A stretch of DNA of 64,000 nt. Source: Salirhabdus sp. Marseille-P4669. GTDB taxonomy: Bacteria; Bacillota; Bacilli; Bacillales; Alkalibacillaceae. Positions within the stretch are counted from its first letter, which is position 1, and every line of letters begins with the position of its first letter. Below the pieces are notes generated by a model. The model ran no database searches. It was not told where the DNA came from and was given only the letters and a program-made list of their open reading frames with translations. Of the stretch, positions 17,768 through 26,212 are shown one piece after another. The stretch is from assembly GCF_900240405.1 (NCBI RefSeq), contig NZ_OEQK01000001.1, positions 248,001-312,000 on the forward strand. Reading direction: 5' to 3'. Position numbers and translations under genes: made by a program.

Positions 17768-18658
17768 ATGATATATGATTGCATTATTATTGGTGGAGGA
17801 TTTGCTGGGATTCAAGCTGCTATCCAATTAGGTAGATATAAGCATCGTGTTCTTGTAATTGATGCGGATTTTGGAAGGTCTACCATTTGTAGGAGCTATC
17901 ATAATATATTGGGATACCCTGATGGAGTTAGTGGCTTGGAACTTCGTCAAATAGGAAAAAAACAGGCGGAAGTATTGGGTGTGCAATTTCATATCGATAA
18001 AGTGGAGCATATTAATCCGAATGAAGAAACCTTTCAATTAACCACTAAAAAGGGGAATCGTTTTTCTGCTAAGCGTTTATTGTTAGCAACAGGAATTATG
18101 GACCGTATTCCGATTTTTAAACAAGTAGAACCTACACTTGGTACGTCCGTATATGTTTGTCCTGATTGTGATGGATATGAAGTAAAGGATAAAAAAACAA
18201 TTGTTATGGGTTCTGGTGACGTTGGGGCGAACATGGCTTTAACGTTAACCTACTGGACAACGGAACTAACCTATATCAATCATGAACAAAAACCTATATC
18301 AGAAGATAATTGCAGAAAATTGGCCCAACACAACATTCAGTATCGCACAGAACCTATAAATGAAGTGCAGATTGAAGATAACCTTTTTCAAGGGGTGACA
18401 CTTGAAAGTGGTGAAGAAATAAGAGGAGAGCGTGGATTTGTTGCATTTGGAGGAAATAAAGTGGAATCGGACCTAGCAAAGCAACTTGGTGTAGAGCGGT
18501 TGGAAAACAAACATATCGTTACCGATCCAAGAACGAAAATGACGAATGTCAAACATGTATGGGCGGCAGGGGATGTAGTAGCCCATTCGGAACAAGTAAC
18601 CATCGCGTTAGGTGAAGGATCACAGGCAGCGATTTGGATTCATAAAAGTTTACAATAA
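17768..18658 (+). CDS. Thioredoxin-reductase-like NAD(P)/FAD oxidoreductase
   Basis: A 296-residue pyridine-nucleotide flavoprotein. It has an N-terminal FAD fold (IIIGGGFAGIQAA), a central NAD(P) fold with VMGSGDVGANMA, and a C-terminal FAD block (HVWAAGDVV). At the place of the TrxB redox pair it has CPDCDGYEV, so the CxxC disulfide is kept, with Pro-Asp between the cysteines. This branch also contains proteins that do not reduce thioredoxin, so the partner is open. The ATG at 17768 is preferred to TTG 17759. The gene stands alone. Confidence 0.86.
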   Translation: MIYDCIIIGGGFAGIQAAIQLGRYKHRVLVIDADFGRSTICRSYHNILGYPDGVSGLELRQIGKKQAEVLGVQFHIDKVEHINPNEETFQLTTKKGNRFSAKRLLLATGIMDRIPIFKQVEPTLGTSVYVCPDCDGYEVKDKKTIVMGSGDVGANMALTLTYWTTELTYINHEQKPISEDNCRKLAQHNIQYRTEPINEVQIEDNLFQGVTLESGEEIRGERGFVAFGGNKVESDLAKQLGVERLENKHIVTDPRTKMTNVKHVWAAGDVVAHSEQVTIALGEGSQAAIWIHKSLQ

Positions 18659-18741
18659 CTTACAATGATCTTCGTAAATAGATGGGGGTTCTTTACAAAT
18701 AATAATCATGTACCTTACTTCTCTTTATGGAGGGATAAAAT

Positions 18742-18948
18742 ATGACAGTATCTGCTCAAGTAAAACAAACGCTTGCAGGCTTAAAAAGTGCACAAGCGAG
18801 CTTAGAACAATTTGCTTTGCAAACACAAGATAAACAAGCAAAGCAAATGTATGATAGCGCAGCACAGCAAGCGAAAGCAATCGTACAAAGCTTAGAGCCA
18901 CGTGTTACTCAAATTGAGCAAGAGGAACCAGAATATAAAGGGTTTTAA
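18742..18948 (+). CDS. DUF1657 protein (free-standing)
   Basis: A 68-residue helical protein, Gln/Ala-rich, of the DUF1657 family (LKSAQASLEQFALQTQDKQAKQMYDSAAQQ). The family occurs in sporulation-linked spoVA-type clusters beside YetF-like membrane proteins. Here the same sequence pattern recurs at the C-terminus of the YetF-like gene at 19529-20392 (QADLEGFALQTKDKEAKQLYYEQSKQ), so the two products may share a partner. GGAGG precedes the ATG. A two-way terminator follows. Confidence 0.85.
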   Translation: MTVSAQVKQTLAGLKSAQASLEQFALQTQDKQAKQMYDSAAQQAKAIVQSLEPRVTQIEQEEPEYKGF

Positions 18949-18965
18949 ATATATATAAAATAACG

Positions 18966-19020
18966 AAAATCCAAACCATCACATCTTCTTCCGGTAAGAA
19001 TTTGTATTGGTTTGGATTTT
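18966..19020. terminator. Bidirectional terminator between DUF1657 and lipoprotein genes
   Basis: AAAATCCAAACCA pairs with TGGTTTGGATTTT (13 bp) around a 29-base loop. It serves both converging genes. Confidence 0.85.
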
Positions 19021-19047
19021 TTATGAGCCTGCTTCTCTTCTATGGCT

Positions 19048-19452
19048 TTAGGATTCTTTTTTCTTTTCCTTTTTCTTTCCCTCGTCCGGTGGATTATCTG
19101 GATCGTAGTTGAAGATTGAGGATAAATAAGAATTTATAGTCGCTAGATGTATGGAAACTTGTGCTTCGTCCTTGGATAGAATAGCTGCTTTTAATTTACT
19201 TATTTCATGCTTTAAAGAGCCGTATTCAATTTTGTTTCCTAATAGTTGCATCTTCCATAAATGATCCTCATATTTCTTTCTTATCTTATTTGCTTCTTTT
19301 TCTAATTCGCCCCAATCCGCAGGGCTGACCATGGATTCTTCCATATTTTTGAAGGAATCATGAAAGCTTGTAACCGTTTCCTTATTAGCAGAACATGCAG
19401 AAAGTATGAATACCAACATGAACACCATAAAACGTATTCCTATCCTTTTCAT
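19048..19452 (-). CDS. Small predicted lipoprotein
   Basis: A 134-residue lipoprotein: a signal peptide with lipobox LSAC puts the lipidated Cys near residue 20. The rest is helical and charged, ending in a Lys/Glu tail. I do not recognise the family. The ATG at 19452 follows AGGAGGAGC. It is divergent from the yetF-like gene, and their starts are only 76 bases apart, so the promoters may overlap and the two could be coregulated. Confidence 0.75.
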   Translation of the reverse strand: MKRIGIRFMVFMLVFILSACSANKETVTSFHDSFKNMEESMVSPADWGELEKEANKIRKKYEDHLWKMQLLGNKIEYGSLKHEISKLKAAILSKDEAQVSIHLATINSYLSSIFNYDPDNPPDEGKKKEKKKES

Positions 19453-19528
19453 AAATTTGCTCCTCCTACTTTTTTGCTACTCATATTTTCTTCTAATTTG
19501 GAAAAAGTATGTATGGGAGGTAGTGCGT

Positions 19529-20392
19529 ATGCCAGAGTATTTATTGATATTCGTTCGAGCATTAATAGCTTTTATCGTATTATTTGTTTTGGCCCGAATA
19601 ATGGGGAAGAAGCAAATTGCCCAGTTCACGTTTTTTGATTATGTTGTAGGCATAACAATAGGGAACTTGGCAGGCACCATAACATTAGATGAAAACACAA
19701 AGATTTTAAATGGAGTCTATGGTCTAATATATTGGTCTGTGTTTTTACTAATTGTGAGCTACATAACCTTGAAATCATTTGGGTTTCGCGAACTTGCGGA
19801 AGGTAGCCCGACGGTTTTAATCGAAAATGGAAAAGTGCTAGAGGAAAATTTGAAAAAAGTACGTTTCACCTTTGATGACCTTATGACAAAACTTAGAGAA
19901 AAAAATGCATTTAAGCTGGCGGACGTAGAACTTGCTGTGCTAGAAACGGACGGACAAGTAAGTGTCATGCAAAAAGCAGCTAATCAACCGATAACTCCAC
20001 AAACGTTAGGGTTATTAGTTGAAGATGAGCATCGGCCTCAATTAGTAATTATAGATGGTAAATTAATCGAGAAAAACGTGAAAAAATATGGTTATACAAA
20101 AGAATGGCTATTAGGGGAAATTAATAAGCAAGGAGCAAGTGATTTTAAAGATGTGTTTCTTGCCCAAATTGACTCTAAAGGTAATGTTTATGTAGATTTA
20201 TACGTGGATGATTCGGAGGACCCTCAAAACATACCTGCAAAACCATTGCTAGCAGCCCAATTGAGGAAAATACAAGCGGACTTAGAAGGCTTTGCATTGC
20301 AAACGAAGGATAAAGAAGCAAAACAGCTCTATTATGAGCAGTCAAAACAACTACAGGATTTAATTAATACGTTAAATCCACTGTTAAAATGA
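19529..20392 (+). CDS. YetF-like DUF421 membrane protein with C-terminal DUF1657 segment
   Basis: A 287-residue protein: three N-terminal transmembrane helices (roughly residues 4-80), then the cytoplasmic YetF/DUF421 domain (ENGKVLEENLKKVRFTFDDLMTKLREKN, ADVELAVLETDGQVSV). The last 45 residues repeat the DUF1657 pattern of the free protein at 18742-18948. DUF421-DUF1657 fusions are known from spoVA2mob-type operons that affect spore heat resistance; no spoVA genes are seen here. The ATG at 19529 lies 8 bases after GGGAGG; the frame from 19406 overlaps the divergent lipoprotein gene. Biochemical function unknown. Confidence 0.88.
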   Translation: MPEYLLIFVRALIAFIVLFVLARIMGKKQIAQFTFFDYVVGITIGNLAGTITLDENTKILNGVYGLIYWSVFLLIVSYITLKSFGFRELAEGSPTVLIENGKVLEENLKKVRFTFDDLMTKLREKNAFKLADVELAVLETDGQVSVMQKAANQPITPQTLGLLVEDEHRPQLVIIDGKLIEKNVKKYGYTKEWLLGEINKQGASDFKDVFLAQIDSKGNVYVDLYVDDSEDPQNIPAKPLLAAQLRKIQADLEGFALQTKDKEAKQLYYEQSKQLQDLINTLNPLLK

Positions 20393-20423
20393 AAGGAAGC
20401 TGCATTCGAATGCAGCTTCCTTT
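20392..20423. terminator. Bidirectional terminator
   Basis: A perfect palindrome (AAAGGAAGCTGCATT and its complement) starts at the end of the yetF-like gene and also serves the converging Rieske gene. Confidence 0.9.
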
Positions 20424-20426
20424 TTA

Positions 20427-21962
20427 TTATTCAAGGTCAATTTTATCGAGTGGTCTTTCTGCTGGACCTTCCATGACCTCCCCATCAATAGAGAAGCGGG
20501 ATCCATGGCATGGGCAATCCCAGGAATGTTCACCATTGTTCCACTCTAATTCACAGCCCATATGGGTACAAGTAGTATCTACTACATGTAGCTTTCCTTC
20601 TTCATCAACATATGCTCCAGCCCGTTTGCCGTTCACTTGTACGACCGAGCCTTCACCTGGCTTTAATTCCTGCACTTCTTTATTCGGCAAGAAGATTTTC
20701 CCTTTAATGAAATGTCCTGCTACATCTAGGTTTTGACCGATAAACTGCCTGATACTAGGGTCAGCATGAAAGCGGGCTGGGTCATATAACGTTCGATATG
20801 AATTATCTTTCTTCATCAAAATATCTCTAAATAATAAAGCTGCAACTGTGCTTGATGTCATTCCCCACTTTCGAAAGCCTGTAGCTACATATATGGAGGA
20901 GTCATTCGATTTGATTCGGCCAATATACGGAACTTTGTCTAAGGTTGTTAAGTCTTGGGCGGACCAACGATATAAAAATTGTTCTACACCAATCGTTTCT
21001 TTGGCAAAACGCTCCAGTGCCTCATAATGCTTCAATGTATCTTTCTCATGGCCGGTTTTATGGCCTTCTCCACTTACTAAAACAATTTCTTCACCATCTA
21101 CTGTTACAGAACGTAAAGAATGGGTTGGCTGATCGGCGCTTAAGTACATTCCACCAGGGAAGGGCTCTTTCGGCTTTATACCAATTACATAGGAGCGGTC
21201 CACCTTCATTCGAGCAAAGTACCCACCCTTAAAGTCATAAAAAGGAAAATGGGAGCAAGAAATGACGTAATGACTCTCTATTTTATTTTTGTTTAATGTA
21301 ATCACCTTTGGCTTTAATGCTTCCTCTACGTCAATGGCTGTTGTGTTTTCATAAACCGTTCCGCCATCCTTCAAAAATGTATCTAAAAGATGCTTTAAAT
21401 AGTGAAGCGGATGGAATTGTGCTTGGTTTTTCATGACGAGTGCACCATTCGCTTTTATGCTTTCAATAGGAATATCATCTAAAAACTCATGCTCAATCCC
21501 TAATTTCTCATAGGCTTCTTGCTCTGTCTTTAAGGTGTTAAGGGATTGTTCTGTTGTCGAGTATATAATGGCATCCTGTTCTTTAAAATCACATTCGATT
21601 CCATTTTCCTTTATGATTTTGCTGATAAACTGTTTTGCTTCCATATTGGCATCATAATAGGCTCTTGCTTGCTCTTTTCCAAGGTGTTGAATAAATTCAT
21701 TATAAATTATGTCATGTTGGGCAGTAATTTTCGCTGTGGTATGTCCAGTAGTTCCTTTTAAAATACGTCCTGCTTCTATTAAAACGACTTTAAAGCCTTC
21801 CTTTTGTAGCAAATATGCAGTTGTGATACCTGTAATTCCGCCTCCAACAATTGTGACATCAGCAGTGATATCTTTATCTAGAGCATCAAAGGTTGGTAAG
21901 TCTACCGAGTCTCGCCAATACGATTTTGGGTATGTAGGCATCGCTTGATTTGAATTTTCCAT
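20427..21962 (-). CDS. FAD-dependent oxidoreductase with C-terminal Rieske domain (YhfW-like)
   Basis: A 511-residue two-domain enzyme. Residues about 30-390 form a DAO-type FAD fold (VTIVGGGITGITTAYLLQ, end block YVATGFRKWGMTSS). Residues about 420-508 form a Rieske 2Fe-2S domain with both ligand boxes, CTHMGC and CPCHGS. This architecture is that of B. subtilis YhfW; its substrate is not known. The start at ATG 21962 follows AAGGAGG. It is a single-gene unit ended by the palindrome at 20392-20423. Confidence 0.92.
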   Translation of the reverse strand: MENSNQAMPTYPKSYWRDSVDLPTFDALDKDITADVTIVGGGITGITTAYLLQKEGFKVVLIEAGRILKGTTGHTTAKITAQHDIIYNEFIQHLGKEQARAYYDANMEAKQFISKIIKENGIECDFKEQDAIIYSTTEQSLNTLKTEQEAYEKLGIEHEFLDDIPIESIKANGALVMKNQAQFHPLHYLKHLLDTFLKDGGTVYENTTAIDVEEALKPKVITLNKNKIESHYVISCSHFPFYDFKGGYFARMKVDRSYVIGIKPKEPFPGGMYLSADQPTHSLRSVTVDGEEIVLVSGEGHKTGHEKDTLKHYEALERFAKETIGVEQFLYRWSAQDLTTLDKVPYIGRIKSNDSSIYVATGFRKWGMTSSTVAALLFRDILMKKDNSYRTLYDPARFHADPSIRQFIGQNLDVAGHFIKGKIFLPNKEVQELKPGEGSVVQVNGKRAGAYVDEEGKLHVVDTTCTHMGCELEWNNGEHSWDCPCHGSRFSIDGEVMEGPAERPLDKIDLE

Positions 21963-22052
21963 ACCATAGCCTCCTTATATGTATTCCTTACTAATATTTT
22001 CCTAATCACAGGAATACATACATGGGAGTGATGGAGATATAAGTGTCCATAT

Positions 22053-22087
22053 GAAAAAAAAGACACGGGAGTGAGACCCGTGTCTTT
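22053..22087 (-). terminator. Terminator of the RarD gene
   Basis: AAAGACACGGG pairs with CCCGTGTCTTT, followed on the minus strand by a run of eight T's. Confidence 0.9.
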
Positions 22088-23012
22088 AAACAGCTTTCTT
22101 TTTCGGAATCAACTTCATTTCCGCTCGAACAAATAACTTTGTACGCGACAATGTATACACAACACATGCTGCCCAAATGAACGAGAACGTAACGAAGTGG
22201 TCATGCGTGAATGGTTCATGATAAAGCACAACGCCTAGAACTAACATGAGACTTGGTGCAATGTATTGTAGGAATCCAACCATCGATAATGGAATTTTGG
22301 TTGCTCCAGCACCAAATAACAGAAGTGGTACTGCAGTTACAATACCGGACAGTAATAGTAATCCGGTTGTACTTGATAGAACGTCAATCGTATGAAAATT
22401 ACCTATATTCGTTTGCACGAGAAACAGGAGTGCAATTGGTGTCACAATCATAGTTTCAATTGTTATACCAAACATCGAATTCAAAGGGACTAATTTTTTT
22501 AACAGACCATATAGTCCAAAAGTGAATGCTAGAATAATAGATAGCAATGGGAATACACCTGCTTGCCATGTCATATAAATAACGCCGATTGCTGCTAATG
22601 CAGTTGCGACTATTTGCCATAGCGTAAGTTTTTCTTTTAGAAAGAGAACACCAAGTAGAATACTTACTAATGGATTGATGTAGTATCCTAAGCTTGCTTG
22701 TAGCACGTGTCCATCATTAACGGCAATAATAAAAATTAACCAGTTCAGACTAATGAGTAACGATGCAGCAGTAATACCAATTAATTTTTTCCTTGCTTTC
22801 ATAATGCGTTTGCACTCTTGTATAAAACGAGTCCAATTTTTCGTGAAGATCAACAGCATAAGCATAAAAATAAAGGACCAAACAATTCGATGGGCCAATA
22901 TTTGACCTGCAGATATGTGATCTACTTGCTTCCAAAATATTGGAAGAAACCCCCAGAGTAAATATGCAGAGGCTGTATACATAATACCTATTTTCATTTC
23001 ATCCCGTTTCAT
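22086..23012 (-). CDS. rarD: RarD/EamA-family permease
   Basis: A 308-residue, ten-helix drug/metabolite transporter. The opening GIMYTASAYLLWGFLPIFWKQ and HRIVWSF are characteristic of RarD, historically called chloramphenicol-sensitive protein. The substrate is unknown. GGGGAATAGG precedes the ATG at 23012. It is flanked by terminators on both sides, so it is a single-gene unit. Confidence 0.9.
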   Translation of the reverse strand: MKRDEMKIGIMYTASAYLLWGFLPIFWKQVDHISAGQILAHRIVWSFIFMLMLLIFTKNWTRFIQECKRIMKARKKLIGITAASLLISLNWLIFIIAVNDGHVLQASLGYYINPLVSILLGVLFLKEKLTLWQIVATALAAIGVIYMTWQAGVFPLLSIILAFTFGLYGLLKKLVPLNSMFGITIETMIVTPIALLFLVQTNIGNFHTIDVLSSTTGLLLLSGIVTAVPLLLFGAGATKIPLSMVGFLQYIAPSLMLVLGVVLYHEPFTHDHFVTFSFIWAACVVYTLSRTKLFVRAEMKLIPKKKAV

Positions 23013-23104
23013 TCCTATTCCCCAATTCTATTTATATCTAAATAATAAAAACAATTATAATCCTGCTAGGGGTTGTCTGTCACTAGTTGTGCCTATAATT
23101 TAAA

Positions 23105-23134
23105 AAAAGCCGAACACTTAAAGTGTTCAGCTTT
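23105..23134 (-). terminator. Terminator of the VanW-family gene
   Basis: AAGC-GAACACTT and AAGTGTTC-GCTT form a hairpin with one internal mismatch, T-rich on the minus strand side. Confidence 0.75.
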
Positions 23135-23954
23135 CGTTCTCTAATAGGGGCTCATACATCATAAGTGCATGATTTTCCGTAATGTATTCATCATCAATTT
23201 GTTCATTTTGGGAATTAAATACTTTTCGGTAGATGGTGTTATGTCTAATATAGCCACCCCAATGCTCAAATGTAAATTTTTGATCTTTCTCGTAAACCTC
23301 ATAAGATGTAATGGGCGGAGTAGATACTCTCCATTCGCCAACTAAATGTGTATCCGTTAAATAGAGTTGTAGTTGATATGGATGGTCTGTATTATTTTGA
23401 ATCTGTAAATCTAAGAAATTATAAGCACATGTGGCACCACTTCCAAATGGTTGCTTGCGATTGGCATCCGGAAAAACGTCATAACTATGTCGGTGTCGCT
23501 CGGTAACTGTTAAAGGTGTGTGCAGGGTTATCCAGTAAATTAGATTGGATAATTGACATAGTCCGCCGCCAACCCCTGGCTTAAAGCTACCATAATATAA
23601 AAGCATTCCATCCACATATCCTTTTCTTTTGGTTGGTTTTCCAATTAGTCGCCAGTAAGAGAATGTTTCTCCAGGCTGTAGGATGATTCCATTTAACGGT
23701 TTAATGGCAATGTTTAAATTCTGTACTTTGTTTTCTTGGTACCACATTTCAACATCCTTTAACCTACGATAAAGAGGAGTCTGGTGGGTGAAATATACGT
23801 AGGGTAATGGTTGTTCGGCTATTTTCCTAGAATAGGTTTTACTAGTAGTTAACCATTCGGTATAGCGTTTTAGTCGATAATATTGAATTCCTAGGAAGCC
23901 ACGTAGCTTGGAGCGCTTCTTCGGCTTAAGTGCTAAACTTCGAATCCATTCCAT
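23127..23954 (-). CDS. VanW-family protein
   Basis: A 275-residue protein of the VanW family. The core reads LNGIILQPGETFSYW, GKPTKRKGYVDGM, GVGGGLCQLSNLIYW, RHRHSYDVFPD, SGATCAYNFLDLQIQN. VanW proteins occur in many firmicutes and in some vancomycin-resistance clusters, but their biochemistry is unknown. There is no signal peptide; the N-terminus is basic. GGAGGAAGAGG precedes the ATG at 23954. It lies 21 bases after the methionine gamma-lyase gene, so the two may be cotranscribed. Confidence 0.9.
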   Translation of the reverse strand: MEWIRSLALKPKKRSKLRGFLGIQYYRLKRYTEWLTTSKTYSRKIAEQPLPYVYFTHQTPLYRRLKDVEMWYQENKVQNLNIAIKPLNGIILQPGETFSYWRLIGKPTKRKGYVDGMLLYYGSFKPGVGGGLCQLSNLIYWITLHTPLTVTERHRHSYDVFPDANRKQPFGSGATCAYNFLDLQIQNNTDHPYQLQLYLTDTHLVGEWRVSTPPITSYEVYEKDQKFTFEHWGGYIRHNTIYRKVFNSQNEQIDDEYITENHALMMYEPLLENES

Positions 23955-23975
23955 GTACCTCTTCCTCCTATAGGA

Positions 23976-25151
23976 CTATAGAATGTTTAATGCTTTCTCT
24001 ATATCATCCCAAATATCCTCCCAATCCTCTAAGCCCACGGATAATCGTAAAAGAGAATCGGTAATTCCCATCTTGTGACGTGCTTGCTCTGGTACAACGG
24101 CATGTGTCATCGAAGCTGGGTGCTGAATCAATGTTTCCGCATCGCCTAAGCTAACTGCAATTTTTACAAATTGTAATGCATTTAATACCTTTTGCGCATC
24201 CTTTTTATTTCCTTTAATTTCAAATGATATCAATCCACCGCCTTGCCTCATTTGTTTTTTCGTAATGTAATAGTCTTCGTGCTCCGCATCACCTGGGTAA
24301 TATACATTCGCAACATTTGGATGGTTTTTAAGTCTTTCTACAATTTTGTTAGCATTAGAGGAATGACGATCCAGTCGTACGGATAACGTTTTTAAGCCTC
24401 TTAGCAATAACCAAGCATCAAACGGTGATAAAATGCCACCAATATCCTTTTGAGTTGTGATGGCAACTTGAGATAGAAAATCCTTCTTGCCTACAACTAA
24501 TCCGGCTACCACATCTCCATGTCCCCCAATGTATTTTGTTGCACTATGAATGACGAGATCGCACCCGTGTTTTAACGGTTGTTGTAAGTAAGGGGAAGAA
24601 AAAGTATTATCCACAATAACAGGTATGTTATGCTCTTTTGCAACACGTGCGACTAGCTCTAAATCTATTAATCTCATTGTTGGATTTATAGGTGTTTCCA
24701 TATAAATGCAAGCCGTTTCGGGTTTGATTAAAGAGCGTATTTCTTTTTCACTTCGCATCTCACTAAAATCGGTTTGAATGTTATACTTTTCTTTCATTAA
24801 GGATAAAAGGCCAAATGTACAGCCATAGATTCCTTGAGAGCAGATAATGTGATCATTCATTTTTGTTAATGCGACTAATATTGCGGATACTGCAGCCATA
24901 CCAGAACTAAATGCAAGCCCTGCTTCTCCACCCTCTAGCTGTGCAATACGTTCTTCTAACACTTTTACAGTAGGATTTCCTAAACGTGAATAAATAAAGC
25001 CATCTTCTTCACCAGCAAAGCGCAGCTCCCCAAGTTCTGCAGAGTCAAAAGTAAATGTAGAAGTTTGATATAACGGAGTAGTGAGGCTCCCTAAGTGTTC
25101 CTTGGAATCATAACCACCGTGAATGACCATAGTGTCAAATTTTTGTTTCAT
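23976..25151 (-). CDS. Methionine gamma-lyase-type Cys/Met metabolism PLP enzyme
   Basis: A 391-residue fold-type I PLP enzyme. The PLP lysine is K206 in IHSATKYIGGHGD, and YSRLGNPT is the cofactor-phosphate region of the neighbouring subunit. Residue C111 in IYGCTFGLL corresponds to the cysteine typical of methionine gamma-lyases, where cystathionine lyases usually carry Gly or Asn. I therefore favour cleavage of methionine to methanethiol, ammonia and 2-oxobutyrate. GGGAGG precedes the ATG. A consensus cre box lies 65 bases upstream of the start, which suggests CcpA control. Confidence 0.85.
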   Translation of the reverse strand: MKQKFDTMVIHGGYDSKEHLGSLTTPLYQTSTFTFDSAELGELRFAGEEDGFIYSRLGNPTVKVLEERIAQLEGGEAGLAFSSGMAAVSAILVALTKMNDHIICSQGIYGCTFGLLSLMKEKYNIQTDFSEMRSEKEIRSLIKPETACIYMETPINPTMRLIDLELVARVAKEHNIPVIVDNTFSSPYLQQPLKHGCDLVIHSATKYIGGHGDVVAGLVVGKKDFLSQVAITTQKDIGGILSPFDAWLLLRGLKTLSVRLDRHSSNANKIVERLKNHPNVANVYYPGDAEHEDYYITKKQMRQGGGLISFEIKGNKKDAQKVLNALQFVKIAVSLGDAETLIQHPASMTHAVVPEQARHKMGITDSLLRLSVGLEDWEDIWDDIEKALNIL

Positions 25152-25215
25152 CGTATCGACCTCCCGTAATTTAAAATATGTCCCTACTAATATCTTATGT
25201 TATTTGACACACAAA

Positions 25216-25229
25216 TGAAAGCGCTTTCT
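25216..25229. promoter_or_regulatory. Catabolite-responsive element (cre) upstream of the methionine gamma-lyase gene
   Basis: TGAAAGCGCTTTCT fits the cre consensus TGWAARCGYTWNCW at every position. It lies just upstream of a possible minus-strand promoter (TTGTGT, about 16 bases, TATTAG). Confidence 0.75.
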
Positions 25230-25334
25230 AAATGGGGCGCTGCAATACAAACCCAAGCTCCTACAAAAAATATAGTGGAACGAGATCTAAGTAATAAAAT
25301 ATCCAAACGCCAAACATAAGGACGCCCTTATTAT

Positions 25335-26018
25335 TCAAGAAGCTTGGAATAAATAATATCCAATAGAAACAACTGCGATATCCGCTAAGATATGTAAGAG
25401 CCAGGAGTTTAAAAAGTTGTTCGATTTTGTATTTAGCCAGTTAAAAATAATACCAACGATAAACAAGCCAACGAGAGCTAATAGAATTAGCCATCTATTA
25501 AACCATGTTGCAAAAATAGCAACATGATACACTGCAAACAAGGCAGCAGAAAAAAGATAAGCAAACCACTTGTAATTGGTTTGATAGATATTTAGGAAAA
25601 TAAATCCACGAAAGTAAAACTCCTCTAGCAATGAATTTCCAAATGTGATGTAAGCTGCAATAAACAGATAAATTTCAGGAGTAATATGTAAGCGAGTCTT
25701 TAAATCAGATATGATGTCATCTGTATTTATGTAGTCTTGTAGAAGTAGAAAGGTCGTAATAACAATGACAATTGCGGCAATCCCAAAAAGAAAGCCTAAT
25801 CGTAATCGTTTCAAGTCCACGTGCTTTACATTTAAGAAATCTAGAATATTCTCTTTTAAAACAAAGCGAATATATGCGATTGGAATAAAAAGAAATACAA
25901 AGATTTTGGCTAGAGTTTTTACAAAATACGTGGTTTGTAAAACTTGCTCTATCACAAACATAAGAATACAACTAATAATCGCTAAGCAAACAATGGTTGT
26001 TATGTGTTTTTTATTCAA
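25335..26018 (-). CDS. CPBP-family intramembrane metalloprotease
   Basis: A membrane protein of about 227 residues with seven or eight helices and the three CPBP (CAAX/Abi) motifs: EEFYFRG (EExxxR), FAVYH (FxxxH) and HILAD (HxxxD). Family members cut prenylated or other peptides in the membrane and often protect against bacteriocins; the target here is unknown. A TTG at 26018, 8 bases after AGGTG, is the best-placed start; a GTG at 26027 is also in frame. There are no obvious operon partners. Confidence 0.87.
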   Translation of the reverse strand: MNKKHITTIVCLAIISCILMFVIEQVLQTTYFVKTLAKIFVFLFIPIAYIRFVLKENILDFLNVKHVDLKRLRLGFLFGIAAIVIVITTFLLLQDYINTDDIISDLKTRLHITPEIYLFIAAYITFGNSLLEEFYFRGFIFLNIYQTNYKWFAYLFSAALFAVYHVAIFATWFNRWLILLALVGLFIVGIIFNWLNTKSNNFLNSWLLHILADIAVVSIGYYLFQAS

Positions 26019-26143
26019 ATGAATCACCTAGTATTAATATAAGGTTATTCGAATAAATGTGCAATTACAATTTCTATTGCTGGGCAACCTTGTGTTCATG
26101 ACGAATAAATCGAATTCAGTAACATATGCAAAGAGAGAAAAGT

Positions 26144-26192
26144 AAAATCCGAACGAAGGTGTGGATGAAACGGATTCCTTCGTTCGGATTTT
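26144..26192. terminator. Terminator of the ABC-F gene (bidirectional)
   Basis: A 16-bp stem, AAAATCCGAACGAAGG with its complement, around a 17-base loop and flanked by A/T runs. Confidence 0.9.
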
Positions 26193-26212
26193 TTAAAACC
26201 TGTATTTACCCT

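Noticed and set aside
23064-23095. Third REP-like copy (GTCTGTCACTAGTTGTGCC)
   Set aside because: Only GTCTGTCACT matches and there are no inverted arms; too weak to call.
25152-25334. SAM or T-box riboswitch before the methionine gamma-lyase gene
   Set aside because: The leader is too short and lacks the conserved T-box and S-box sequences.
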